A DNA stretch of 64,000 nt from Magnetococcus marinus MC-1. Its GTDB lineage: Bacteria; Pseudomonadota; Magnetococcia; Magnetococcales; Magnetococcaceae. The notes below the pieces were generated by a model. That model searched no databases and was not told the origin of the DNA. It saw only the letters and a program-made list of their open reading frames with translations. Positions 55,512 to 64,000 of the stretch are shown here, in pieces. The number at the start of each line of letters is the position of its first letter. Position 1 is the first letter of the stretch. Made by a program: the position numbers and the translations under genes. The stretch lies in the NCBI RefSeq assembly GCF_000014865.1, contig NC_008576.1, positions 277,501-341,500 on the forward strand, written 5' to 3'.

Positions 55512-55964
55512 CGTATTCCCTCCTCTGTGTCAGGAAAGCCTCCTGCGCCGTTGACTGACCTATGCCACAGCCAACTGTGCGGTCAGGATGGGTGCCATCT
55601 AACCCATGGCAGCCTGCTTAGGTATCTTATCGACCCAGATTAGGAAAGCTTTAGGTTTCCTTTTGTTATCAATAACTTTCGAAAAAACAAACAGAGTGAT
55701 CCTATGAACGTTTTTTCTCAGCGAAGATCATGTCAAAAATTGGTAAATTTAACCCATTGTATGAACGGAACATGGAATGAGTGCCGTGGCTGTCACTTGC
55801 TGTTGCTAGGACGATGAGGCATCATAGGTTTGCTCCATGGTGGTGTGGTCGGCTTTGTTGGAAGAGAGATTGCCCCTTTTCGATCGCTCTTAATAAAACG
55901 CGATGGGCTAAAATTTTTTAATGCAAACCCTGCTCATCCCCCTTGTTTGTTGTGAGGTCCCTTG
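55512..55964. other. intergenic region between divergent genes
   Basis: It holds the start regions of the lipoprotein gene and the glycosyltransferase gene. It is AT-rich around 55660-55760. I see no gene, repeat array or recognisable operator. Confidence 0.45.
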
Positions 55965-58334
55965 GTGACTGTGCAGAACCCTTCATCCGTCCCAGCGTTT
56001 ACACAGGCAATGCATCATCTCCAGCAGGGCCAAACGGCGCAGGCGATGGTGTTGTTTCAGGACGTCCCCGCTGGTGATCCTGGTTTTGTAACCGCCCAGC
56101 TTAATTTGGGCATACACGCCCACTATCAACAGCAGTGGCAAGAGGCCGAGCAGTACTACAAGGGCGTGTTGGCCTTGGCACCACAACATCCCCAGTGTCA
56201 GCAGCAGCTCTTTATCCTTTATAAAACCTTGCAGCGTGAGCAACCGGCTCAACAGCTCATGCAACACCTATTGGCCGCAACCCATGGGGATCCCTTGCTG
56301 TGGCAGCAGTGGGCAGAAACCTTGGCCCACTATGGTGAGGTTAACGGGGCGCTAAGCTGCTGGGCACACGCTTATCGTTTGCAGCCCGACAATCCACAGC
56401 CCCTACGCGCCATGGCGCAACGGTTGGAGCAGCAAGGCCGCATCCAGGAGGCCACCGAGCAACTGCAACAGCTCGCCCAAATGTTGCCCGAAGATCTGGA
56501 TCTTTTGCTGCATCTTGTGGGGCTGCTCAAACAGATTGGCAAGCACACCGCCGCCGAAGCCTACTTACGGCAGCGTTTGGTTGAACATCCCCAATCCCAA
56601 CCGTTGCGCTTTGCCCTGGCCAATCTGTTGATGGATCAGGGTAACTTGGCCGAAGCCGAGACGCTGTTTCGTCAAAACCTGCCCGATCACCTGCTTAGCC
56701 AGCTTAATCTGGGGGTTATCTATGGCCGTCAGGGGCGTTATACCGAGGCTCTGCACCTTTTTCGTCATGCCAATGCGGTCACCCCCAACCATCTTTTTAC
56801 CGGTTATAACCTTGCGGTGCTTTGTCTACAGATCGGGCAATTGGATGAGGCGCAAGCCCTGCTTGAGCAGGCCATCGCGCACCATCCACAGCAGGTGGCT
56901 TTGCGTAATACCCTAGGGCAAGTCTATGCACGGCAACTAAAATTCACCCAGGCAATTCAATGTTTTCATGCAGCCTTACAGCAACAACCCCAATGTGAAA
57001 GCTATCTACAGTTAGGTACCCTCTACCGCAACAGCGCTCAGCTTGCAGAAGCCAAACAGTGTAATGATCAAGCGGTGTTGTTGGATCCCGAAAATTTAGA
57101 GGCACGCACCCATCAACTTTTTTTAGCCCACTATCTGCCAGATGCCCATCAAGCGCAGATGTTGGCGCAAGCCCGCGCCTTTGGTCAATTGGTTGCGGGG
57201 CGGGCCAAGCCCTTTGCGCACGCGGTACCCGCCAGCCCCCCAAAACCCCTGCGGGTGGGGTTGGTTTCGCCCGATCTGCGTGGTCACCCGGTGGGTTATT
57301 TTTTAGAGTCTATCGTGCATGCCATGGATGGTCAGCGCATTATGTTGTGCGCCTATAACAGTGGTCCACCGGGGGATGCACTGACCCAACGTCTACAAAG
57401 TCGCATGGCCCATTGGCGGGATATTGAGTTTATGAGTGATGCCCAAGTGGCTCAGCTCATCCGGCAGGATGGCATTGATATTTTGGTGGATTTGGCGGGC
57501 CACACCGCTAAAAATCGGTTGGCCCTGTTTGCTTGGAAACCGGCCCCCATTCAGGTCACATGGCTGGGCTATTCGGCCACCACAGGGGTGAGCCAGATAG
57601 ACTATATTATGGGTGATCCTTACACCTTGCGTGCCCATGAGGCCGCCCACTACGTGGAAAAAATGTGGCAGCTACCCCATAGTCATCTCTGTTTTACCCC
57701 GCCCGATCTTGAGCTAGAGGTCAATGCTCTACCAGCCTTGCAGCAGGGCTTTGTGACCTTTGGCTGTTTTAACAAGCTTACCAAAATCAACGATGAGGTA
57801 CTAAGCTGCTGGGCGGAGATTCTTCAGCGATTACCGAGCAGCCGTCTTTACCTTAAACAGGGGATCTATGCCAATGCTGAGGTTGCCCAGCAGCTCTACG
57901 CCCGTTTTCAGGCCCTAGGCATTGGCGCAGAGCGGTTGATTTTGGAGGGGGGATCGGATCGAGAGGGGTATTTTCGCTGTTATCATCGGGTGGATATGGC
58001 GTTGGACCCCTTTCCCTTTCCGGGTGGTACCACCAGTGTCGAAGGGTTATGGATGGGGGTACCCCTGGTAACCTTGCAGGGCAACCGCTTTATGGCTCAC
58101 CAAGGGGAGAGTATTCTTCAGCATGCCGGGTTGGCCCACTGGATCGCCCAAGATCGCCACGCCTATGTGGAGAAGGTGATCGCCTTTGCCAAGGATCTGC
58201 CCGCCTTGGCCCAACTGCGACACGGTTTGCGCCAGCAGGTGCTGGCTTCCCCCCTGTTTGATGCGCCCTTAATGGCCACAGATCTGATGCAGGCTTGGGA
58301 GCAGATGTGGCAGATCTACCAAAATGGCCGCTAA
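55965..58334 (+). CDS. TPR-fused glycosyltransferase, GT41 (O-GlcNAc transferase / SPINDLY-like)
   Basis: A 789-residue soluble protein. Residues 1 to about 420 are TPR repeats (for example QAMHHLQQGQTAQAMVLFQ, LAEAETLFRQNL). The catalytic GT41 part begins near 425 (RVGLVSPDLRGHPVGYFLES). It includes the APIQVTWLGYSATTG motif, TFGCFNKLTKI, SSRLYLKQGIY and the DMALDPFPFPGGTTSVEGLWMGVP nucleotide-sugar site. It should transfer a sugar to Ser/Thr of protein targets; flagellin is an obvious candidate in a flagellate. TTG, GTG or GTG (55962-55971) could start; GTG at 55965 has GAGG at the best distance. Confidence 0.87.
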   Translation: MTVQNPSSVPAFTQAMHHLQQGQTAQAMVLFQDVPAGDPGFVTAQLNLGIHAHYQQQWQEAEQYYKGVLALAPQHPQCQQQLFILYKTLQREQPAQQLMQHLLAATHGDPLLWQQWAETLAHYGEVNGALSCWAHAYRLQPDNPQPLRAMAQRLEQQGRIQEATEQLQQLAQMLPEDLDLLLHLVGLLKQIGKHTAAEAYLRQRLVEHPQSQPLRFALANLLMDQGNLAEAETLFRQNLPDHLLSQLNLGVIYGRQGRYTEALHLFRHANAVTPNHLFTGYNLAVLCLQIGQLDEAQALLEQAIAHHPQQVALRNTLGQVYARQLKFTQAIQCFHAALQQQPQCESYLQLGTLYRNSAQLAEAKQCNDQAVLLDPENLEARTHQLFLAHYLPDAHQAQMLAQARAFGQLVAGRAKPFAHAVPASPPKPLRVGLVSPDLRGHPVGYFLESIVHAMDGQRIMLCAYNSGPPGDALTQRLQSRMAHWRDIEFMSDAQVAQLIRQDGIDILVDLAGHTAKNRLALFAWKPAPIQVTWLGYSATTGVSQIDYIMGDPYTLRAHEAAHYVEKMWQLPHSHLCFTPPDLELEVNALPALQQGFVTFGCFNKLTKINDEVLSCWAEILQRLPSSRLYLKQGIYANAEVAQQLYARFQALGIGAERLILEGGSDREGYFRCYHRVDMALDPFPFPGGTTSVEGLWMGVPLVTLQGNRFMAHQGESILQHAGLAHWIAQDRHAYVEKVIAFAKDLPALAQLRHGLRQQVLASPLFDAPLMATDLMQAWEQMWQIYQNGR

Positions 58335-58344
58335 AGTGGCTGGA

Positions 58345-58671
58345 TTAAGCTTGGGCGTGGGCTTGCGCCAATTTGATTACCCGCTCCACCACGCTGCTAC
58401 GGGCCACCACCAGGTCGGCTCCCTGTTGCTTAGCCGCTAGTAGGCGTTCACCCTGGAGGTGGGGGCCAAAGGCAACCAACTGGGCATCAGGATGGCTGGC
58501 TTTAAGGGGGGCAATCTGGTGCAGGGCTTGTTCTGGGCTGAGATCCAAAACAATAATGTGGGGGCTTTCCCCTTGGCTGGCATTAACCATGGCCAAGCCT
58601 GCGGCTTTCCAGCTCGATTCCAGCTGTACGCGGTTGAGCAGGTCGCTGCATACCAACATAATCGACGCCAT
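58345..58671 (-). CDS. receiver-like (REC fold) small protein
   Basis: A 108-residue protein with a CheY-like strand-helix rhythm (SIMLVCSDLLNRVQLESSWKAAG; HIIVLDLSPEQALHQIAPLKASHPDAQLVAFGPHL; GADLVVARSSVVERV). A candidate phospho-Asp is in VLDLSP, but the N-terminal acidic pair is reduced to one (SD) and the switch Lys is missing. It may be a pseudo-receiver. The ATG at 58671 has GAGG six nt upstream. It lies downstream of groEL behind a terminator. Confidence 0.65.
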   Translation of the reverse strand: MASIMLVCSDLLNRVQLESSWKAAGLAMVNASQGESPHIIVLDLSPEQALHQIAPLKASHPDAQLVAFGPHLQGERLLAAKQQGADLVVARSSVVERVIKLAQAHAQA

Positions 58672-58708
58672 AACACACCTCGTAGTGGGCTGTTGCCAGC
58701 CTAGGTTT

Positions 58709-58749
58709 AAAAAAAATGCCCCCAACCAGAGGGTTGAGGGCATTTTTTA
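58709..58749 (-). terminator. groESL terminator
   Basis: ATGCCCTCAACC pairs with GGTTGGGGGCAT (one wobble) around a short loop, flanked by A/T runs on both sides. On the bottom strand it follows groEL by 36 nt. Confidence 0.88.
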
Positions 58750-58784
58750 CTCAAATGCGATCACAGGTTGGATCGGACCAGCTC

Positions 58785-60452
<1,668 letters not shown>

Positions 60453-60515
60453 TTACCGATTTCATAAATGCGCAAGGCGCGTTTTTTTAGTATGGGTTCA
60501 GGTAGGGTGTTGGGC

Positions 60516-60809
60516 TTAGCCCAGGATACCCACGATGTCGGATTCGCGCATAATCAGCAGCTCTTCGCCATCGATACGAACTTCAGTGCCACCATATTTA
60601 GAAAAGAGCACTTTGTCGCCCACTTTGACTTCCAGGGGACGGACATTTCCTGCATCGTTCACCACACCGCTACCCACGGCCAGTACTTCGCCTTGAACGG
60701 GCTTCTCTTTAGCGGTATCGGGAATAATAATACCACCAGCCGTTTTGGCGTCAGACTCGGTACGCTTTACAACAACACGGTCATGCAGCGGACGAAAATT
60801 GATCGACAT
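60516..60809 (-). CDS. groES: co-chaperonin GroES
   Basis: A 97-residue lid protein of the chaperonin: [12 protein letters not shown] at the N-terminus, the mobile loop [15 protein letters not shown], and [13 protein letters not shown] with [13 protein letters not shown]. Length and motifs are standard. GGAGGC precedes the ATG. No CIRCE inverted repeat is visible upstream, so the HrcA control usual in alphaproteobacteria is not evident. Confidence 0.98.
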   Translation of the reverse strand: MSINFRPLHDRVVVKRTESDAKTAGGIIIPDTAKEKPVQGEVLAVGSGVVNDAGNVRPLEVKVGDKVLFSKYGGTEVRIDGEELLIMRESDIVGILG

Positions 60810-60849
60810 GTGATTGCCTCCGAAAGATCCAGTTTAACATCTATATGAT

Positions 60850-60866
60850 CGGTTCCCATGGAACCG
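60850..60866 (-). promoter_or_regulatory. inverted repeat upstream of groESL
   Basis: CGGTTCC-CAT-GGAACCG has perfect 7-bp arms and lies 41 nt before the groES start. It is in the place of an operator or 5'-UTR hairpin, but matches neither CIRCE nor another regulator site I know. Confidence 0.4.
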
Positions 60867-61186
60867 GTTTTGATTCGCTGTTGTTGCATATGTAGTGATG
60901 CCGGGTTGGGATTGCAACCCCATGGGCAAAAAAAAATGGGGCCGGGCACATTTTTTTTATCGCGTCTGGTGCTTGGCCCATACTTTAGCGAAGGCGGTAC
61001 TCTAAAGCAGCCCCTGGTAAAAGTCTATCCATGCTCTGTTAGGGGTCTGATTTCATAGGCAGCCTATCAGGGATGGCGAGTATACGGATGGCCAAGGCGT
61101 TGATGAGGGGCTGTTGGATGATCACCGCAGTGCACCAGTTGCTCGTTAACTAGGTAGGGTGGTTGGGTTGGCGTTTGGCGGGGTGT
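60867..61186. other. intergenic region upstream of groES
   Basis: It contains the groESL promoter on the bottom strand. A fragment GGCCCCATTTTT resembles a heat-shock -10 element, but no matching -35 is at the right distance. No gene is supported. Confidence 0.45.
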
Positions 61187-61214
61187 TAAAGCCCCGCCGT
61201 TGTTGGCGGGGCTT
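61187..61214 (-). terminator. terminator of SQR-like gene
   Basis: AAGCCCCGCC pairs perfectly with GGCGGGGCTT around GTTGTT, 26 nt beyond the stop. The bottom-strand T run is short (TTT). Confidence 0.7.
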
Positions 61215-61239
61215 GTTATGGCATGACATGTTGGTTGAT

Positions 61240-62385
61240 TTATCGCAGGGGGGCGATATTTTTCCACTCCATGAACTGTTTGATGTAGTGCATGCTGCGC
61301 ATGGGGGGGAGGATAAGGTTAAGTTTGGGGGAGCGTTGTACAAACATGCCGCGATCGAGGGTATCGACCACGCAGAGGAGTTCATTGCGGTAGGTTGCGC
61401 CGATGGGACGGCCCAGCAATTCGTCATACAGGTTAGAGGCGGCGGCGGTTGCTTGCATACCGGCACCATAGCCTTGTTTGGCTTTCCAATCGGGGCCGGG
61501 TAGGTTAGCGGCATCGCCAGCCACGTAGGTACGCATCACGCCTTCGGCGCGGCAATATTGGTCGCCTTGGATAAATCCACCTGGGGAGAGTTGCAGGTCG
61601 CTCTGTTCGTAGAGGGGCAGGCCGCGCATACCGGGGATAAACAGGGTCATATCGGCGGCGAACTCGCCGCCTTCGGTGCGTACAAAATCGGGGCCGAAGG
61701 CTTTAATTTTGTGGCCGAGGTGGGTTTCGATGCCGCGTTGTTGCATGGCATTGAGCATACCTTTAACGGCTTTGGGGCCGAGCCGTTTACCGGGTTCCAG
61801 CATGGGGTTAAAGAAAATCAGTTTAAAATCTTGGCGACGTTTTTCGCGTTTGAGTTGGGTATGGATGCCGAATAGGAACTCAAACATGGGTCCGCCGCGT
61901 ACGGCGGTGGGTTCGTTGGGGTTACCGGCAAAGCCGAAGGCGATGGTACCGCCGGGCATTTTTTGCAAGCGGTCGCGCACCCGTTCGGAGGCGGTTAGGC
62001 CGGTGCAGGGGTTGAGGGTATATTCGATACCGGGGGCTTTTTGCAGGTAGGTACCGCCGCTGGCGATGATAAGGCCATCGTTGGGGATATGTTCCCCTTG
62101 GGTGGTGATGACGGTACGCCCTTTATGGGTAATTTGGGCGACGGTTGCGGGGATATAGTTAACCTGCATATGTTTAAAAAAGTTTGTTAGATCGACGGTG
62201 ACATCTTCGGCGCGGCGCAGTCCAGAGGGGATCCAGATCATACTGGGCAGGTGTACGAAGCAGGGTTTGGGTGCGATAACGGTGATCTGTAGTTTTTTTA
62301 GGGCATCCAGTTTCCGCAGTTGTTTAATGGCGGCGATGCTGGCGAAGCCGGTACCGATGATGGTGACGTGCATGCGGGCGTGCAT
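61240..62385 (-). CDS. sulfide:quinone reductase-like FAD oxidoreductase
   Basis: A 381-residue flavoprotein of the disulfide-reductase fold (SQR / flavocytochrome c / type-II NADH dehydrogenase superfamily). FAD motif IIGTGFASIAAIKQLRKL is at residues 9-26; DGLIIASGG and TYVAGDAANLPGP are conserved. Cysteines near 41, 127, 274 and 361 include possible SQR redox pairs, but their spacing is not textbook, so sulfide as substrate is only likely. No signal peptide; family members lie on the membrane face. The top strand is G/T-rich though the gene is on the bottom strand, like the left flanks of clusters 1 and 2. Confidence 0.78.
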   Translation of the reverse strand: MHARMHVTIIGTGFASIAAIKQLRKLDALKKLQITVIAPKPCFVHLPSMIWIPSGLRRAEDVTVDLTNFFKHMQVNYIPATVAQITHKGRTVITTQGEHIPNDGLIIASGGTYLQKAPGIEYTLNPCTGLTASERVRDRLQKMPGGTIAFGFAGNPNEPTAVRGGPMFEFLFGIHTQLKREKRRQDFKLIFFNPMLEPGKRLGPKAVKGMLNAMQQRGIETHLGHKIKAFGPDFVRTEGGEFAADMTLFIPGMRGLPLYEQSDLQLSPGGFIQGDQYCRAEGVMRTYVAGDAANLPGPDWKAKQGYGAGMQATAAASNLYDELLGRPIGATYRNELLCVVDTLDRGMFVQRSPKLNLILPPMRSMHYIKQFMEWKNIAPLR

Positions 62386-62611
62386 TGGGGTCTCCTGGGG
62401 GATCGAGGGTGCTAGGGTTTTAGTGTGTTAATTTAGCGTAAATTGGATGAGGGGGCTATGGGCTTAGGGGTAGAGTCTATTTTTGTTGAATCGTTCGGTG
62501 TGATGGGGAGGGGGAGTATTGAGATTTTGGTATAGGGTTTTTGTTTTAATCGTTTGATTTTTTTTGCATGTTCTCAAGGATCGGCACTGAACGGTATGGT
62601 TTTTATGATTA

Positions 62612-62734
62612 AAAAAAGGTTAGAGGGGGGTCTGGGGGGAGAAGTTCTCTGTCTCCCCCCAGGGTTTTGCTTTTGATCTTTTGATCTTTTGATCTTTTGA
62701 TCTTTTGATCTTTTGACTTTTTTTTGCTTTTAGG
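62612..62734 (+). repeat. repeat cluster 3, module B with GATC microsatellite
   Basis: One copy of the module (GGTTAGAGGGGGGTCTGGGG ... CAGGGTTTTGC), then five TTTTGATC units with a period of 8 nt. The same tract occurs with other copy numbers at all three clusters. No gene is supported. Confidence 0.88.
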
Positions 62735-62870
62735 CTCGCCCTTCGCTAGGGGAGCTAAGCTGCGGCTTTTTGCAGCTTAGCGACCAGCGAGCCAGCCTTT
62801 TAATTCCCTAATGGGGGAACATTGAGTCTTTTTTCAATGTTCCCCCATTAGGGAATGCCAAATGCCCCAG
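62735..62870 (+). repeat. repeat cluster 3, double-hairpin module
   Basis: The small hairpin has 10-bp arms (62754-62763, 62772-62781) and loop GGCTTTTT, enclosed by GGCTCGC (62733-62739) and GCGAGCC (62787-62793). The large hairpin has perfect 23-bp arms (62803-62825, 62834-62856) and loop GTCTTTTT. The small stem matches cluster 2; the large stem matches neither other cluster. Confidence 0.9.
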
Positions 62871-62879
62871 GGGGGGTCG

Positions 62880-63290
62880 TTCCGGGCTGTGGTTGGGGGT
62901 GTTGAGCGGTTTTCCCCCCAGCGCCCGTGAGCCCAAGTTTTCCCCCCAGCGCCCGTGAGCCCAAGTTTTCCCCCCAGCGCCCGTGAGCCTAACCGCCCGC
63001 CACGCTGGCGCGTGACATCGCTACCCTATGCCCCGTACCGCGCTCCTACACAGCCCGTGCTTTCTTAATAAGACCCCTGCACCCTTGCTCCATCGGTACG
63101 GGGCTTTACAAAAGATCAAAAGAGCAAAAGATTAAAAAAGTCAAAAGATCTCAGGGCTTCGCCCCGAACCCCACTGGGCTCCGCCCAGACCCGGCAGGGC
63201 GCCGCCCTGCACCCGCTGGGCGGGCAAGCAGAGCTTCCCCCCAGACCCCCCAATCCCTTTTAATAATGAGACTCCCTGGGCATAAAGGCA
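62880..63290 (+). repeat. repeat cluster 3, module A long copy
   Basis: One long unit, as in cluster 2, with a local 28-bp triplication (TTTTCCCCCCAGCGCCCGTG starting at 62910, 62938 and 62966). The GC-rich palindromic core follows at 63150-63240. No gene is supported. Confidence 0.88.
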
Positions 63291-63450
63291 TTCAAGATCA
63301 CTCGAATATTGCTCCATCGGTACGGGGCCTTACAAAAGATCAAAAGATCTCAGGGCTTCACCCGAACCCCGCTGGGCGGGCAAGCAGAGCTTCCCCCCAA
63401 TCCCTTTTAATAATGAGACTCCCTGGACATAAGGGCATTCAAACACACGC
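63291..63450 (+). repeat. repeat cluster 3, module A short (deleted) copy
   Basis: A shortened unit: it repeats TTGCTCCATCGGTACGGGGC, AAAAGATCTCAGGGCTTC and CAATCCCTTTTAATAATGAG, but lacks the internal palindromic core. Its left junction TCGAATATTGCTCC matches the unit junction in cluster 1. Confidence 0.8.
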
Positions 63451-63480
63451 AAAGATCACCGCTAACCCATCAGCCCCTAC

Positions 63481-64000
63481 CTAAGACCGCTGCATGTGCG
63501 GTAAAGCATGCCGCTGAATCGTCTTCAATAACTCATCCTTCTTAAATGGCTTAGTCAAATGCCCATCACAACCCGCCTCAATACTCGCCTCCCGATCCTC
63601 ACGAAACGCATGCGCCGTCAATGCCAATACAGGCGTGCGCGGCGTCCCCTGCTCACGCTCCCACGAACGTAACGTGCGCGTCGCACTCAACCCATCCATC
63701 TCCGGCATCTGAATGTCCATCAAAATTAAATCATAATGATGCTTCTTCACCGACTCCAACGCCTCACGACCATTACCCACAACATCCAATCGATACGCCG
63801 TCTTCTTTAAAAAACGCTCAACCAATAACACATTGTCCGGACTATCCTCCGCTAACAAAATCGTAATCGGCGTCTGTAAATCCATATCAACCCTCGGCGC
63901 CAATACCACCCGCTGCATACCCAACACATCCATCAATAACTGTAATACCTGCCCCATGCTGTGCGGCTTCTGTATATAATGACTACCCAAGAAATTAGCC
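63481..64000 (-). CDS. hybrid histidine kinase, C-terminal receiver part (gene continues beyond window)
   Basis: The frame is open to the window edge. The visible end begins with the tail of one receiver (GSHYIQKPHSMGQVLQLLMDVLG) and continues with a complete receiver: ILLAEDSPDN (acidic pair), phospho-Asp in LILMDIQMPEMDG, VLALTAHA, and the switch Lys in HLTKPF. The order resembles the hybrid kinase at 18.6 kb, which also ends in two receivers. The kinase core must lie outside. The top strand is C-rich (63541-63600: 24 C, 7 G), as on the right flanks of the other clusters. Confidence 0.85.
   Translation of the reverse strand, partial: ANFLGSHYIQKPHSMGQVLQLLMDVLGMQRVVLAPRVDMDLQTPITILLAEDSPDNVLLVERFLKKTAYRLDVVGNGREALESVKKHHYDLILMDIQMPEMDGLSATRTLRSWEREQGTPRTPVLALTAHAFREDREASIEAGCDGHLTKPFKKDELLKTIQRHALPHMQRS

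Noticed and set aside
60900-60960. Heat-shock sigma-32 promoter for groESL
   Set aside because: A -10-like GGCCCCATTT is present but no -35 match at 13-15 nt.

Overview
The window looks like a chromosomal segment of a flagellated proteobacterium. Several gene orders are typical of that phylum: gmk-rpoZ-rel, cvpA-purF, miaA-hfq-hflX, dnaB-alr-radA and groES-groEL. The mix resembles deep-branching Alphaproteobacteria or Magnetococcia (Magnetococcus-like). No magnetosome genes fall in the window, so the genus is an inference. Most genes are housekeeping genes. Accessory material sits at about 10.2-11.7, 17-22, 34-35 and 42-58 kb and in three repeat clusters.

Layout. 1-2.6 kb: 3' part of a 23S rRNA gene, then 5S rRNA and a terminator. 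2.7-12.5 kb: rplM-rpsI, argC, a ferredoxin, yicC-gmk-rpoZ-rel (the Rel protein has lost its hydrolase residues), ridA, a duplicated Cys-rich secreted protein with a membrane-anchored solute-binding-like protein, and radC. 12.6-16.9 kb: dnaB, repeat cluster 1, alr. 17.5-26.2 kb: a periplasmic binding protein paired with a hybrid histidine kinase, a SPOR protein, radA, cvpA and purF. 26.4-34.0 kb: the flagellar run flgB-flgC-fliE-fliF-fliG-fliH-fliI, preceded by a sigma-54-like promoter. FliH carries a long acidic tail with three repeats. 34.2-38.8 kb: two small accessory genes, an SDR, miaA-hfq-hflX. 38.8-40.8 kb: repeat cluster 2. 40.8-50 kb: an HD-GYP protein, small hypothetical genes, a rubredoxin, arsC-yqaA, and a secreted WD40-plus-SUMF1 fusion. 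50.3-54.5 kb: a three-gene unit encoding a ferritin-like protein, a LodA/GoxA-type quinoprotein oxidase and its LodB-type flavoprotein. 55-62.4 kb: a lipoprotein, a TPR/GT41 glycosyltransferase, groESL, and an SQR-like flavoprotein. 62.6-63.5 kb: repeat cluster 3, then the 3' end of another hybrid kinase.

The most unusual signal is non-coding. Three composite repeat clusters (about 14.2-15.5, 38.9-40.8 and 62.6-63.4 kb, some 23-25 kb apart) share one module order: a G/C-homopolymer repeat, a double-hairpin module, and a long GC-rich repeat. Copy numbers differ between clusters, and cluster 1 is inverted. The larger hairpin always has 23-bp arms and an 8-nt loop of type G-K-Y-T5, but its stem sequence differs in each cluster. 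Around every cluster the base composition of the top strand flips from G/T-rich on the left (dnaB, hflX, SQR-like gene) to C/A-rich on the right (alr, HD-GYP gene, hybrid kinase), whatever the gene direction or cluster orientation. This fits repeated strand-specific mutation, for example of single-stranded 3' ends after breakage at the cluster. That mechanism is inference.
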